A stretch of DNA of 64,000 nt from Helicobacter cholecystus (GTDB lineage Bacteria > Campylobacterota > Campylobacteria > Campylobacterales > Helicobacteraceae), in contig NZ_NXLU01000001.1 in NCBI RefSeq assembly GCF_003364215.1, forward strand, positions 186,001 through 250,000, read 5' to 3'. A program made the position numbers and the translations under genes. The notes under the pieces were generated by a model. The model was not told where the DNA came from and did not search any database. It saw nothing but the letters and a program-made list of their open reading frames with translations. Of the stretch, positions 30,126 through 40,617 are shown piece after piece (position 1 is the stretch's first letter; each line of letters begins with the position of its first letter).

Positions 30126-33119
30126 TTAGAGTGCTTTTTGTTTTTTTCTTAGGGTTTGTAAAATCATCGCAATCACATCATCGTCATCTTTACTTGCAGA
30201 TTTTAAGGTTTCTTTGGTGCCATCATTATAAAGGAATGTAATGTTTTGTCCATAGTTTGAGATCATTTTGAGGTTACACAGACTGCCCAAAATCTTAATA
30301 ATAATGAGATCTAAAAATTGTTTAGTATATATATCAGGTTTGCCGAATCGATCTTCAATCTCTGCTTGGATTTTAAAAACTTCTTCAACACTTTTGCAAA
30401 GTGAGAGACGGCGATAAAGCTCTAGCCTTAATCGATCAGAGGCGATAAGCTCGGGATTGAGATAAGCAGAGACATTGAGTTTGAGCTCAACACTTTTAGC
30501 CTGTAGTTTTTCTTTGCCACTTAGGGCATTAATACATTCTTCAAGCATTCTAAGATAGAGTCCATATCCAATATTTTTAATATGTCCGCTTTGTGCTTCA
30601 CCCAAAAGATTCCCTCCTCCCCTAATCTCTAAATCATGATATGCAAGGCTAGCACCGCTACCAAGATAGGAATTTTGCTCCAAGGCTAAAAGCCGCTTCT
30701 TTGCCTCCTCACCTAAAGACTCTCTATCTTCTATAAGAAAATAGCAAAATCCTTCCTTATTCCCTCTTCCTACTCTTCCTCTAAGCTGGTGCAAATCAGC
30801 GATTCCAAAACGATCCGCACCTTCTACAATCATTGTATTGGCATTGCTGAGGTGAATTCCTGATTCAACAATTGAGGTGCAAAGCAAGAGATTGTATTTT
30901 TTATTGAAAAAATCCTCCATAATTTCCTCACTGTTTTGAATCTGAGAGTGCAAAAGTGCAATTTTTAGGCTAGGCATAAGTTCTAAGAGCTTTTCTTTTC
31001 TCTTTTGAATGCTTGCAATGTGATTGTGAATGAAAAAGACTTGTCCTCCTCGTCTTAGCTCTCGACTGATAGCTTCTTTTAGCAATGAGTCGCTGTAATT
31101 TTTTACAAAAGTCCTCACCCCCTCTCTTTCATTAGGTGGAGTGAGAAGCGAACTCATACCCTTAATTTGTGAGAGTGCCATATTGAGTGTTCTGGGGATT
31201 GGAGTGGCAGACATTGAGAGGAGGTGAACATTAGAACTTAGCTCTTTGATTTTTTCTTTTTGCTTTACACCAAACTTATGCTCTTCATCTACAACAACAA
31301 GCCCTAGGTTTTTAAAAGTTGCATTTAAAAGTGCTTGGGTGCCTACAATTACATTAATATTGCCCTCAGCAAGATTTTTAAGCACAGCAGATTTATTTTT
31401 AATCGTGCTATCAAGCTTGGCTAATGTAATATTAAAGCCTTCAAAACGAGCTTGTAGAGAGGCAAAATGTTGAGAAGAGAGCAGGGTAGTAGGAGCAATG
31501 AGTGCGCATTGATAGCCACTTTTGCATACAGCAAATATTGCATTCATCGCCACTTCTGTTTTTCCAAATCCTACATCACCACTTAAGAGGCGATCCATTA
31601 CCTTCCCACTACACAGATCGTTAAAAATTTCACAAATACTTCTCTCTTGATCTTGGGTAAGTATAAAGTTGCAGGCATTTTGAAAAACTTTTATTTCTGG
31701 ATTTGTAATATCAATCTTGCAACCCTCTAGTAAATCTCTTTTTGCTGCAAGAGCAATAATGCCTTGAGCAATTTCAAAAAGCTTTGTTTTAACCTTGTCC
31801 CTAAGTTTGATGAAAGCCCCCTTACCAAGCCGATCTAAAATGGGAACATTTCCAGAATTAGCAATATAGCGATCAATGAGGTGGAGATTTTCTACAGGCA
31901 GTAAGAGCTTATCTTCTCCTTGGTAATCAATTTGGATAAAGTCTCTTACACTTCCAATAATTTCAGTTTGCACAATCCCTCTAAAAATCCCAATACCATA
32001 GTCTTGATGGACAATATACTCTCCAATTTTTAGTTCATCAAGCAAGATTTTGGGTTTTTTGGTTTTTGTTTTAGAGCTAAAAGTATTGAGTGAGAGAATG
32101 AGTTCTGTTGGAGTTAAGATATTGATGATGTGTGGAGAGGTTTTGAGTGTAACCCCCTCAAGATTGTAGTGAAATTTAAGATTTTCAAAGACAGAGGAGT
32201 TATTGCAAAGAAGAGTGATTTGTTTATCTTGATGAGCAAGAAGAAGTTCAAGATTTTTAATATCAAAAAGAATATCACTATACCCTTCAATAGGTTCTAA
32301 AACTCTGCACTTTTCAAGATCATTTTCTCCTAAATCGCTTTGTTCTTGGAAAGAGAAAAACTCTATAGCTTCACTTTTTGCTTCTTGTGTCAGGGCTGTG
32401 CTAAGAACTTGTGGAAGGAGGATTTTATGTGGAAGAAACCAAAATCCTAGACCCTGAACATCTTGACTGAGAGATTGGAAGTCTTGCTTTTGTATTGTCT
32501 CTTGGATAGTTTTTTCCTCATCTTCTGAAAGAGAGAAGAAAGGGGGAGTGATCTCAATACTCTGCACTTCTCCCTCTAAACACAACTGACTTTCTAATTC
32601 AAATTCTTTAATTTCTTCTACAAAAACATCAAAAAAGGAGATTCGATAAGGATTGGGGTGATGAGGGATAAAAATATCCATAATATCCCCTCTAATGCTC
32701 ACCTCTCCCTCTGTTTCTACAAAATCTACAAATTCATAACCATAAAGAGAAAGTTTTTCTTTAAGCTCTTGGATAGAGTAGTTTTGTTCTTTTTGTATCC
32801 AAAAAGATTGGAGATGCTGAGCGCTTGGAAGTGCATACATCACGCTCAAAATTGGAGCAATGAGAATTTTTTTGCCTTCAAAGGCATAATAATTTCTAAG
32901 AGTATGACTCAGCGCACTCAATTCTTGAAAGTAGGAACGCAAATCATCACCAAAAACTATACGTAATTCTGGAAGTAAAAATGGCTTGATTTGACTTTGA
33001 GGGCTAAGATAGTCAAGGGTTTCAAAAGCCATTTGTGCTTCTTTATAGTTTTGGGTGAGTAAAAGCTCAAAATTAAGAGCTTTATTTTGAGTTAAGGCAT
33101 ATAAAATGCTACAAATCAA
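30126..33119 (-). CDS. mfd: Transcription-repair coupling factor Mfd
   Basis: 997 aa. N-terminal UvrB-like region, CarD-like RNA polymerase interaction domain near residue 355 (LKIGEYIVHQDYGIGIFRG), then an SF2 translocase: Walker A LLSGDVGFGKTEVAMNA, DEEH box VVDEEHKFGV, motif III SATPIPRTLNM, motif VI QLRGRVGR, and a C-terminal TRCF domain. Displaces stalled RNA polymerase and recruits UvrA. TTG start overlapping the ccmA stop by 4 nt; last gene of the long minus-strand operon. Confidence 0.95.
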   Translation of the reverse strand: MICSILYALTQNKALNFELLLTQNYKEAQMAFETLDYLSPQSQIKPFLLPELRIVFGDDLRSYFQELSALSHTLRNYYAFEGKKILIAPILSVMYALPSAQHLQSFWIQKEQNYSIQELKEKLSLYGYEFVDFVETEGEVSIRGDIMDIFIPHHPNPYRISFFDVFVEEIKEFELESQLCLEGEVQSIEITPPFFSLSEDEEKTIQETIQKQDFQSLSQDVQGLGFWFLPHKILLPQVLSTALTQEAKSEAIEFFSFQEQSDLGENDLEKCRVLEPIEGYSDILFDIKNLELLLAHQDKQITLLCNNSSVFENLKFHYNLEGVTLKTSPHIINILTPTELILSLNTFSSKTKTKKPKILLDELKIGEYIVHQDYGIGIFRGIVQTEIIGSVRDFIQIDYQGEDKLLLPVENLHLIDRYIANSGNVPILDRLGKGAFIKLRDKVKTKLFEIAQGIIALAAKRDLLEGCKIDITNPEIKVFQNACNFILTQDQERSICEIFNDLCSGKVMDRLLSGDVGFGKTEVAMNAIFAVCKSGYQCALIAPTTLLSSQHFASLQARFEGFNITLAKLDSTIKNKSAVLKNLAEGNINVIVGTQALLNATFKNLGLVVVDEEHKFGVKQKEKIKELSSNVHLLSMSATPIPRTLNMALSQIKGMSSLLTPPNEREGVRTFVKNYSDSLLKEAISRELRRGGQVFFIHNHIASIQKRKEKLLELMPSLKIALLHSQIQNSEEIMEDFFNKKYNLLLCTSIVESGIHLSNANTMIVEGADRFGIADLHQLRGRVGRGNKEGFCYFLIEDRESLGEEAKKRLLALEQNSYLGSGASLAYHDLEIRGGGNLLGEAQSGHIKNIGYGLYLRMLEECINALSGKEKLQAKSVELKLNVSAYLNPELIASDRLRLELYRRLSLCKSVEEVFKIQAEIEDRFGKPDIYTKQFLDLIIIKILGSLCNLKMISNYGQNITFLYNDGTKETLKSASKDDDDVIAMILQTLRKKQKAL

Positions 33120-33484
33120 TCTAATTGCTCCCCATCCTCAACAATACTCTCCCCTGTAAGATTCCCCTTTCTTTCAATCACTAACTCATGACTTGAGACT
33201 TTTCCATCAATTTTTCCATAAGGCATAATCTCAACAATTTTAGATTTTACAGTTCCAAAGAGCTTGCCACTTACAATTAATTTTTCTGAGAAAACCTCAC
33301 CATTGACAACACCATTCTTGCCAATATTAACAGTGCTATTGGAGTGAATCACTCCTTCAAAATCACCATCAATATGTAAATGACAATGAGTATGAATTTC
33401 TCCTTTTATTTTTGTGCCACTTGAGATAATGGTAGCTCCATTTGCTCCATCAAGTTGTTTATCGTTGTTAGCAAAGACTGCCAT
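33116..33484 (-). CDS. ccmA: Bactofilin CcmA (cell-shape polymer)
   Basis: 122 aa; the central bactofilin beta-helix (TKIKGEIHTHCHLHIDGDFEGVIHS... and VEIMPYGKIDGKVSSHELVIERKG) is flanked by short tails. It polymerises and, in H. pylori, organises the Csd complexes and promotes helical curvature. The start MAVFANND resembles the H. pylori N-terminus and has GGAG 11 nt upstream. Its first 79 nt overlap the end of csd1 in another frame. Shorter C-terminal tail than the H. pylori protein (about 136 aa). Confidence 0.93.
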   Translation of the reverse strand: MAVFANNDKQLDGANGATIISSGTKIKGEIHTHCHLHIDGDFEGVIHSNSTVNIGKNGVVNGEVFSEKLIVSGKLFGTVKSKIVEIMPYGKIDGKVSSHELVIERKGNLTGESIVEDGEQLD

Positions 33485-34344
33485 GGTATATTTGTCTCCT
33501 TTTTAAAAATAGAATCAAAATCTCGCATATTCCACTCAATAAAAATTTGAGGATCTACATAAGCTCCCAAAAATCTTATTTCATAGTGTAGGTGAGGACC
33601 AGTACTCATTCCTGAATTGCCACTATAAGCAATAATCTGTCCCTTTCTAATGAAATCCCCTCTTTTTACAAGTAGTTCATCTAAATGTGCATAATAAGTT
33701 TTAAAACCAAAAGAGTGATCAATCTTAATGAGATTTCCATATCCGCCATTATAATGTTTCCTTGCAAATTCTACAACACCATCAGCAGTAGCATAAATCG
33801 GTGTTCCAATCTCTGCGCTAAAGTCTACCCCAGCATGTAGGTGTTTTCTTTGTAAAATTGGGTGATAGCGATATCCAAAAAAATCTGATATTCTTCTGTA
33901 ATAATCCATAGGATAACCATTGGGGATGAATTTCATAACAAAGGCTTTTTGTGCCCCTGCAAGTGAGGCAATTTCAAGTCTATCTTGGAGTCCATAATTA
34001 ATTTTCTCATACTCTTCACTGTCTGAGGGGATTCCAACCATCCCTTCTAAATGCTCCACTCTATCACCTACAAGTGCAAGTTCTTCAATACGTTGTTCAA
34101 TTTTGTCATTTAAGAGAGTATTTTTTTCTAAAAGTTTTTGATACTCATTAAAGAGAGTTTGATTGCTTTGTTCAATCTCTAAGAGTTCTTGTCTGAAAAT
34201 ACTGATTGAAATTAAAGAGAAAAAAATAAGTGTAAATATAAAAATTGCTACATAAAAGGCAATCCGCTTAAAAAAGGCTTTGATATTGAAAATACGGCTT
34301 CCTCTTGAATCTGTAATCATTAAAACTAAGCGATGATCAAACAT
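33406..34344 (-). CDS. csd1: Peptidoglycan endopeptidase Csd1 (M23/LytM)
   Basis: 312 aa. One membrane segment (about residues 26-50), a coiled coil (about 55-100), then an M23 domain with intact zinc/catalytic residues: HLHAGVDF, TYYAHLDELLVKRGD and GPHLHYEIRF. Trims D,D-crosslinks to allow helical shape. Neighbours csd2 (2-nt gap) and ccmA (79-nt overlap) are its known partners in H. pylori. Confidence 0.92.
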   Translation of the reverse strand: MFDHRLVLMITDSRGSRIFNIKAFFKRIAFYVAIFIFTLIFFSLISISIFRQELLEIEQSNQTLFNEYQKLLEKNTLLNDKIEQRIEELALVGDRVEHLEGMVGIPSDSEEYEKINYGLQDRLEIASLAGAQKAFVMKFIPNGYPMDYYRRISDFFGYRYHPILQRKHLHAGVDFSAEIGTPIYATADGVVEFARKHYNGGYGNLIKIDHSFGFKTYYAHLDELLVKRGDFIRKGQIIAYSGNSGMSTGPHLHYEIRFLGAYVDPQIFIEWNMRDFDSIFKKETNIPWQSLLTTINNLMEQMELPLSQVAQK

Positions 34345-34346
34345 AT

Positions 34347-35255
34347 TTAGCCCTTATTGTTGAGACGATTTTTAATTTGTCTTAACTCATCAATTGCCCA
34401 TAAAAGCTTATCCCAATGCACATGGGTTTGTTTTTCAAAAATACTGTCAAAATTTTCCTCACCCCATTGAGTGTAATCGAGTGGGTTTTGATAGCCTTCT
34501 AGAAATCTTACTTCATAATATAATCTTGCACCATTGCTGTTTCCACTATTCCCACTGTATCCAATGAGTTGTCCTTTCTGAACAAAATCCCCCTTTTTAA
34601 CTAAAATCTCTGAAAGATGTGCATACATCGAGCTAAAACCATAGGCATGCGTGAGTTTAACAAACTTTCCATAACCTTTTTTTCCATTTCTAGAAAGATC
34701 AACAATCCCTTCAGCGGTAGCATAAATTGGGGTTTTAAGTGGAACAATGTAGTCAATCCCACTGTTTATACCATAAGTTCCTTTAGAGGGATGAGGGCGA
34801 AGTTTGACCGAGGCGATTTTTGCACTAATTGCAATAGGTGCACCATTGGGAATGATTTGAAGCAGAATCTTTTTTTGCTCCTGTGTGGTTTGAAGGTTTG
34901 AGATATTGTATTGGATTGGATCATCAGTGTTTTTGGAGAGATTGACAATCTCCTCTAAATCATCCACTCTTTTTGTAATATCAATAAGCTCTTGGGATTT
35001 AGAGCTAATTTTTGTTTTAAGCTCTTGATTTTGATAAAAAGTGTCTTTGTAATTTTGTGTTATTTGTATTTTTGTAGCAGAAATATCTCGAATCTGCTTC
35101 ATTAAATAAGTCATTAAAAAAAATCCACTCACAATCGTGATCAATAGAGCAATGAGCGAGTAGAGAAAGATTTTTTTTGCAACTTTATGCAGATTGAACT
35201 GCTTTGATCCCTCTTCATCAACGATGCTAATATAGATTCTATCTCTCACCCACAC
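34347..35255 (-). CDS. csd2: Csd2, catalytically degenerate M23 partner of Csd1
   Basis: 302 aa with the same layout as Csd1: membrane segment (about 28-52), coiled coil, M23 fold. The active site is lost: the HxGxD motif reads INSGID (His to Asn) and the HxH motif reads GARLYYEVRF (both His replaced, Arg and Tyr). Only the YAHL histidine remains. A scaffold or regulator of Csd1, as inferred for H. pylori Csd2, fits. Overlaps folC by 17 nt. Confidence 0.9.
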   Translation of the reverse strand: MWVRDRIYISIVDEEGSKQFNLHKVAKKIFLYSLIALLITIVSGFFLMTYLMKQIRDISATKIQITQNYKDTFYQNQELKTKISSKSQELIDITKRVDDLEEIVNLSKNTDDPIQYNISNLQTTQEQKKILLQIIPNGAPIAISAKIASVKLRPHPSKGTYGINSGIDYIVPLKTPIYATAEGIVDLSRNGKKGYGKFVKLTHAYGFSSMYAHLSEILVKKGDFVQKGQLIGYSGNSGNSNGARLYYEVRFLEGYQNPLDYTQWGEENFDSIFEKQTHVHWDKLLWAIDELRQIKNRLNNKG

Positions 35256-36345
35256 TCTCCAAAAATGCTTTTACAACGCTAAAAGAACCAAATACAAGAA
35301 TTTCTTCCCCCCTCTTAACCTCTTTAAAATCTGAAAATTTTAGCCCAAGTTCTTTTAAAATTCTTTTTAGCTCCTCTTTGCTTATTGCTCTAGGATCATT
35401 AATTGGAATGATTTGAACTTCTTTGATAATAGGGGAGAGGATACAGAGGACTTGAGCGACATCTTTTTGTTTGTAAGCATTATAAATTAAAATTATTTTT
35501 TTACCCATAAACTCTTTGAGTATAGCTCTTGCACCATCAGGATTATGGCCTACATCTAAAGTAATAAGGGAGGAGTATTTTTGCATACGCCCTTGCAAAT
35601 CAAGTGTAGCAATTTGTGCCAAATTGTATTGAATATTCAGAAAATCTAATACTTCTGAGGCAAGGGTGAGATTTTCTACTAAAAATTCAGGCATAGCAAA
35701 AGGGGGAGTGATAAGGTCTTTTAAGATTGTAATTTGAGCTTTTTTACTTTGTGCAATATTTTTAGCAATATGTTGCACTTGAGGGTATTTTTGAATTCCT
35801 AAAAATGCAACTCTTCCCATAGAATTAAGCTTGGTTGTAGCAATTTGTTCTAAACTCTCCCCTAAGATCTCACAATGATCTAGGCCAATTTGGGTAAAGA
35901 CTGAAATTTTTTCCCTAATAACATTGGTGCTATCAAACTCTCCTCCAAGCCCTGCCTCAAGAATTAAATATCCACAATCTTTTGCCAAATATAAGCATAA
36001 AAATGTCAAGTATTCAAAATAACTAGCCCTATGCATGTATTTTTTTTCATAAAGCTTTGTATGTGCATCTTCAAGTGCTTGGAGTGCAATATTTTCTCCA
36101 TTAAGATAAAAACGTTCATTGATGCAAAAGAGATGAGGAGAGGTGAAATGCAGAACATTTTTTAATCCCCTTGCAATCATTCTTCCTGTGCTTCCTTTGC
36201 CATTAGTGCCGACAATATGAATGACTTTAGGGTGAAAATAGGGAAGAAAATCTTTTACAAAAAGTTCAAAGATTTGAGGTGCACGATTGGGATCAAAGGG
36301 GGCATATTCAGCCCCTTTTTTCTCTAAAAATTTAGCGAGATTCAT
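35239..36345 (-). CDS. folC: Folylpolyglutamate synthase / dihydrofolate synthase
   Basis: Mur-ligase-fold enzyme, 368 aa from the ATG at 36345 ([11 protein letters not shown]). ATP loop VIHIVGTNGKGSTGRM, TSPHLFCINERF and LILEAGLGGEFDSTN are FolC hallmarks; a late VGHNPDGARA motif binds the acceptor. A longer frame (to 36396) lies inside lptE and has no ribosome-binding site. Overlaps lptE by 14 nt. Confidence 0.92.
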   Translation of the reverse strand: MNLAKFLEKKGAEYAPFDPNRAPQIFELFVKDFLPYFHPKVIHIVGTNGKGSTGRMIARGLKNVLHFTSPHLFCINERFYLNGENIALQALEDAHTKLYEKKYMHRASYFEYLTFLCLYLAKDCGYLILEAGLGGEFDSTNVIREKISVFTQIGLDHCEILGESLEQIATTKLNSMGRVAFLGIQKYPQVQHIAKNIAQSKKAQITILKDLITPPFAMPEFLVENLTLASEVLDFLNIQYNLAQIATLDLQGRMQKYSSLITLDVGHNPDGARAILKEFMGKKIILIYNAYKQKDVAQVLCILSPIIKEVQIIPINDPRAISKEELKRILKELGLKFSDFKEVKRGEEILVFGSFSVVKAFLESVGER

Positions 36346-36865
36346 TGCCACGCTTTTTGAGATAAGTTGCACCTTGATAGAAGGTTTGAGAAACAAATTT
36401 ATTGATTGCTTGCTCTACTGCAAGATTAATTGCATCAAGCTGGGCTTTTTCTGTGGCAATAGAGGTCATATTGTCTGTTGAGGCATAATCACTGCTTCCA
36501 CTTGTAGTGATCGCATAATCTTGCCCATAAATACTTTTGTATTTAAAATCAATATCCACTGTAATTCTGTAATGCGTGCTAAAGCCCTGATCATCTTGGG
36601 CAATTGAGGTAAAGTCAATCTTTCTTAAATCCATTAAAATATTACTTTGGGCTTGGTCTTTTGGAACAACATTGAGATGAAATCTAGCAAGAAAGGCTTT
36701 ATTAAGCATATCTTTTGCAAAGATTCCAGATTTTGGAAATTTAGGATTAATCACCACTTCTACATAAATACTTTCACCAAAAATCTCTTTAGCAAAATGT
36801 CCAATGGGGCGATATCCACACCCCATAAGAAAGAAGAGTAAAACCAGAATAAAAAATTTTCTCAT
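36332..36865 (-). CDS. lptE: LPS-assembly lipoprotein LptE
   Basis: 177 aa. Lipoprotein signal with lipobox LMGCGYRP (Cys16), then a small alpha/beta domain of the LptE/LPS-assembly type. Plugs LptD in the outer membrane. Call rests on the lipobox, the CGY(R/H)P start, size, and the leuS-lptE neighbourhood shared with H. pylori. Overlaps leuS by 4 nt. Confidence 0.8.
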   Translation of the reverse strand: MRKFFILVLLFFLMGCGYRPIGHFAKEIFGESIYVEVVINPKFPKSGIFAKDMLNKAFLARFHLNVVPKDQAQSNILMDLRKIDFTSIAQDDQGFSTHYRITVDIDFKYKSIYGQDYAITTSGSSDYASTDNMTSIATEKAQLDAINLAVEQAINKFVSQTFYQGATYLKKRGNESR

Positions 36866-39276
36866 TTTAAGACAAAATTTACTAGTTTATTAGGGATATA
36901 AATTTCTTTATTGATCTCCCCTTCTAGCCATTTGCTTACACTCTCTTTTGCAAGTTTTAAGATTTCATGTTTATCTAGATTTAAAGGGATTGTAATATCA
37001 GCTCTTTTTTTGCCATTGACACTCACAACTAAGTTTAAAGTCTCATCTGCTAAGGCATTTTGATCAATTTCCAAAGGAATGAAATTCTTAAGAGAAAAAA
37101 GTTCTTGGGAGAGTTCATAACTTATATGTGGAATTATGGGCTCTAAAAGATTAAGTAAAATAAAATATCCCTCACTCCACACATCTGCATTATCTTGATT
37201 GCTTAAGGCATTGAGTGCCTCCATACATGAGCTAATAAGAGTATTAAAGGGGTAGCCTGCAATTTTTTTATTAAAAATTTCATTGCTTTTTTTAAGTGCT
37301 TCATAAACTTTTTTTCTTGCAAATTTGCTTTCTTTGCTGAGTGATTGAGGGTTGATTTGAGGAAGAGTTTGGCAAGGAATAACATTTTTGCTTCGATCCC
37401 AAAGGCGTTTAATGAATCTATAGGCTCCCTCAAGTGCATCATCATTCCACTCTAACTCTTTTGTGGGAGGTGCTGCAAAAAGAATAAAAAGTCTTGCACT
37501 ATCAGCACCATATTTTGAGACAATGCAATTTGGATCTATCACATTACCCTTACTTTTACTCATCTTTGCACCATCTTTAAGCACCATTCCTTGAGTGAGG
37601 AGATGTTCAAAGGGTTCACTAATATGCACATAGCCTAGAGTTTTGAGCATTTTTGTAAAGAATCTTGCATAAAGTAAATGCAAAATAGCATGTTCTACTC
37701 CCCCAATGTATTCATCAACATTAAGCCAATAGCGTGTGCTTTCTTCATCTAAAGCCTTTAAGGTGCGTAATTTCTTAGGTGTAGCATAGCGCAAGAAATA
37801 CCAGCTTGATTCCATGAAAGTATCCATTGTATCTGTTTCTCTACTAGCCTCAATTCCACATTTTGGACAGGTGCATTTCTTCCAAGTTGGATGCTTTTCT
37901 AAGGGATTGCCCTCACCATCAATCACAACATCATAGGGAAGTGTGACAGGAAGGCGAGTTTCAGACACAATTCCACAGGTTGGACAATGAATAAGTGGAA
38001 TAGGGGTTCCCCAATAACGCTGACGTGAAATTCCCCAATCACGGATTTTGTAATTTGTGACTCTTTTTCCTAGTGCATTTTTTTCAAAATACTCAATTAC
38101 TGCTTCTTTGGCTTGAGTGTTGGACATTCCATTGAATTCTCCACTTTGGATAAGCTTTCCTTCAAGGGTGTAGGGAATCTCAGAACATTCTATGACTTTT
38201 TTAATGGGTAAGTTATAGAGAGAGGCAAATTCAAAATCTCTGCCATCATGTGCAGGAACACTCATCACAGCTCCACAACCATAATCATTCAAAACAAAAT
38301 TAGCTACCCATACAGGAAGACTTTCTCCACTTAAAGGATGGATGACATTTACCCCTAGAGGCACACCACTTTTTGGGGCAATAGAACGCTCTCTTGCAGT
38401 CATATTTTCAATTGCTTTGATCTGTTCTTGTGCTTCAAGGCAGAGTGAGGGGAGGAGTGCTTGGGTAAGAGGATGCTCTGCACTGATTGCACAATAAGTG
38501 ACACCATAGATTGTGTCAGGTCGTGTTGTAAAGACTTTGAGTGTTTGGATTTTGTCTACGGGAGAAGAAAGTTTAAATTCAAATTCTAACCCTGTTGATT
38601 TTCCAATCCAGTTTCTTTGCATATTAAGTACTTGAGAAGGCCATTTATTCTCTAAAGTATCCAAATCATCCAAAAGTTCTTGGGCATATTGTGTGATCTT
38701 GATGTAGTACTGATCCATCTCTTTTTGGACTACGGGTGTATCACATCGCCAACATTTCCCATCAATGACTTGTTCATTAGCTAAAACAGTTTGATCATGG
38801 GGGCACCAATTGAGTTTTGCACTTTTTTTATAAACTAAACCACTTTCCCACATTTTTGTAAAGATCTCTTGCTCAAATTGCGTGTAGTCTTCATCACTTG
38901 TTGCAAGCTCTCTTTCTTGAGAGAAAGAGAGTCCTAAGCTCATCAACTCTTTTTTCATATTTGCAATATTGCAATAGGTCCAATCTTTAGGGTGAAGTTT
39001 ATGCTTGATTGCGGCATTTTCTGCAGGCATTCCAAAAGCATCCCAACCAATGGGGTGTAAAACATTAAACCCACTCTTGCGATAATATCTAGCAAGTGCG
39101 TCACCAATACAATAATTTCTCACATGTCCCATATGAATTGATCCACTTGGATAGGGGAACATAGAGAGAATGTATTTTTTAGGAAGGCTATGGTCTTCTT
39201 TAGGCTCAAAGGTATTTTTCTCTAGCCAAGTTTGCTGCCATTTTTTTTCTATTTCTCGTGGATTGTATTCACTCAT
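36862..39276 (-). CDS. leuS: Leucyl-tRNA synthetase
   Basis: 804 aa class Ia synthetase. HIGH-type motif [15 protein letters not shown], a CP1 editing domain ([22 protein letters not shown]), zinc-like cysteines in HCPTCG/CTCPKCG, and the KMSKSKGN signature. ATG preceded by AAAAACA, no strong Shine-Dalgarno; 8 nt after the preceding stop. Confidence 0.97.
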   Translation of the reverse strand: MSEYNPREIEKKWQQTWLEKNTFEPKEDHSLPKKYILSMFPYPSGSIHMGHVRNYCIGDALARYYRKSGFNVLHPIGWDAFGMPAENAAIKHKLHPKDWTYCNIANMKKELMSLGLSFSQERELATSDEDYTQFEQEIFTKMWESGLVYKKSAKLNWCPHDQTVLANEQVIDGKCWRCDTPVVQKEMDQYYIKITQYAQELLDDLDTLENKWPSQVLNMQRNWIGKSTGLEFEFKLSSPVDKIQTLKVFTTRPDTIYGVTYCAISAEHPLTQALLPSLCLEAQEQIKAIENMTARERSIAPKSGVPLGVNVIHPLSGESLPVWVANFVLNDYGCGAVMSVPAHDGRDFEFASLYNLPIKKVIECSEIPYTLEGKLIQSGEFNGMSNTQAKEAVIEYFEKNALGKRVTNYKIRDWGISRQRYWGTPIPLIHCPTCGIVSETRLPVTLPYDVVIDGEGNPLEKHPTWKKCTCPKCGIEASRETDTMDTFMESSWYFLRYATPKKLRTLKALDEESTRYWLNVDEYIGGVEHAILHLLYARFFTKMLKTLGYVHISEPFEHLLTQGMVLKDGAKMSKSKGNVIDPNCIVSKYGADSARLFILFAAPPTKELEWNDDALEGAYRFIKRLWDRSKNVIPCQTLPQINPQSLSKESKFARKKVYEALKKSNEIFNKKIAGYPFNTLISSCMEALNALSNQDNADVWSEGYFILLNLLEPIIPHISYELSQELFSLKNFIPLEIDQNALADETLNLVVSVNGKKRADITIPLNLDKHEILKLAKESVSKWLEGEINKEIYIPNKLVNFVLK

Positions 39277-39284
39277 TGTTTTTC

Positions 39285-39626
39285 CTAAAAATTAGATTCT
39301 TTGCTCTTTGCACATTCAATCAACATGAGTGCCACAGAAAATATACATGCAGCTAAAGCACCTACTGCAAGGGCATTGGCAACTTTTTGATTATGATAAA
39401 TTTGAAGAACTAAAAATGCAGGAATAAGATGCAAATCCACGACCAAAGAGCTTGCAAGCATCTCTGAAGAGAGTAAATTTTTTACTCCAATTTTAAGTGT
39501 TGTAGAAATGAAATTTACTGCTGCTGCAATAAAAAGCATGATGAGACTTGGATCATAAAGAAAACCAATAATTGATGTTAAACTCATTAGGCTAAAAAAT
39601 ATAAAAAATACTCTACCCCAATCCAT
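39285..39626 (-). CDS. Small integral membrane protein (DUF6394-like)
   Basis: 113 aa with three or four hydrophobic segments and few charges. The start [22 protein letters not shown] and central [19 protein letters not shown] resemble a small family found in the same leuS-secF position in Helicobacter. Function unknown; the setting suggests an inner-membrane role. AGGAGG-type ribosome-binding site (plus-strand TCCTCC) upstream. Confidence 0.7.
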   Translation of the reverse strand: MDWGRVFFIFFSLMSLTSIIGFLYDPSLIMLFIAAAVNFISTTLKIGVKNLLSSEMLASSLVVDLHLIPAFLVLQIYHNQKVANALAVGALAACIFSVALMLIECAKSKESNF

Positions 39627-39643
39627 TTTTTCCTCCTTAAATT

Positions 39644-40615
39644 TTAAATTTGTCCATTTTGATACATTTCACGCATTTTTTCTCGCTCTTTTTCTTTTTT
39701 TTGTTTGTCGGTGAGCTTTTGGCGATAAGCATCAAGATTAAAACCAAATAATACGATTAATCTTGGAGCCAAAAACATTGAGCTATATGTTCCCACAATT
39801 ACACCTACAAGCATAGGCAGTGAAAATCCAACAATAATCTCACCTCCAAAAATATAAAGAGTGGCTACTACAAAAAGCACTGTTAAAGAAGTGAGCGAGG
39901 TTCTTGAGAGTGTAGAATTGAGTGCCTCATTAATGACATCATCAAGATTTCCTGCTCTTCTTGCAATGATTTGTTCTCGAATACGATCAAAAATAATAAT
40001 TGTGTCATTGATGGAATATCCAATAATGGTTAAGAGTGCAGCGATTACCTCAAGATTGAGATCAACTTTAAAGAGAATGATGCATGCAGAACTAATGAGC
40101 ACATCATGAAAAAGAGCAATAACAGCAGAGAGAGCAAACTTCCATTCATAACGATAAGAAACATAAATTAAAATTGCAATCAATGCCAAAAGTAAAGCAG
40201 TCAATCCTCTTTCTTTAAGCTCGGCCCCCACTTTAGGACCAACTAAATCTACGCGACGAATTTCAAATTCCCCTGTATTTTGAAGAATGCTTTTCACTTC
40301 ATCATTGAGTTTTCCTGCAGAGAGAGAGGGAGAGTAGGGAATTTTAATCAAAATTTCTTCCTTGCTCCCAAATTCACTCACTTGCGATCCTTTAAAGTTT
40401 GCATTTAAATCAAGAATAGAGCGAATTTGTGTGATTGGAGCTGGGGAATTGTATTTGATTTGCACCAAAGTCCCCCCTGCAAAATCCACCCCATAGTTAA
40501 AGCCTTTAATGAAAATCAGGCCCAAAGAAGCAAGAAGAAGAAATAAGGAAAGATAAAAGCTGTAATAATTATATTTGACAAAATTAAAGGCAGTGTGATT
40601 TTTAATCCATTGCAT
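39644..40615 (-). CDS. secF: Protein translocase subunit SecF
   Basis: 323 aa, six membrane segments. Conserved GVDFAGGT near the N-terminus, the periplasmic domain, then VIALFHDVLI, TIIGYSINDTIIIFDRIRE and SLPMLVGVIVGTYSS. Works with SecD and YajC to pull exported proteins using the proton gradient. Starts 2 nt after secD. Confidence 0.95.
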   Translation of the reverse strand: MQWIKNHTAFNFVKYNYYSFYLSLFLLLASLGLIFIKGFNYGVDFAGGTLVQIKYNSPAPITQIRSILDLNANFKGSQVSEFGSKEEILIKIPYSPSLSAGKLNDEVKSILQNTGEFEIRRVDLVGPKVGAELKERGLTALLLALIAILIYVSYRYEWKFALSAVIALFHDVLISSACIILFKVDLNLEVIAALLTIIGYSINDTIIIFDRIREQIIARRAGNLDDVINEALNSTLSRTSLTSLTVLFVVATLYIFGGEIIVGFSLPMLVGVIVGTYSSMFLAPRLIVLFGFNLDAYRQKLTDKQKKEKEREKMREMYQNGQI

Positions 40616-40617
40616 AT

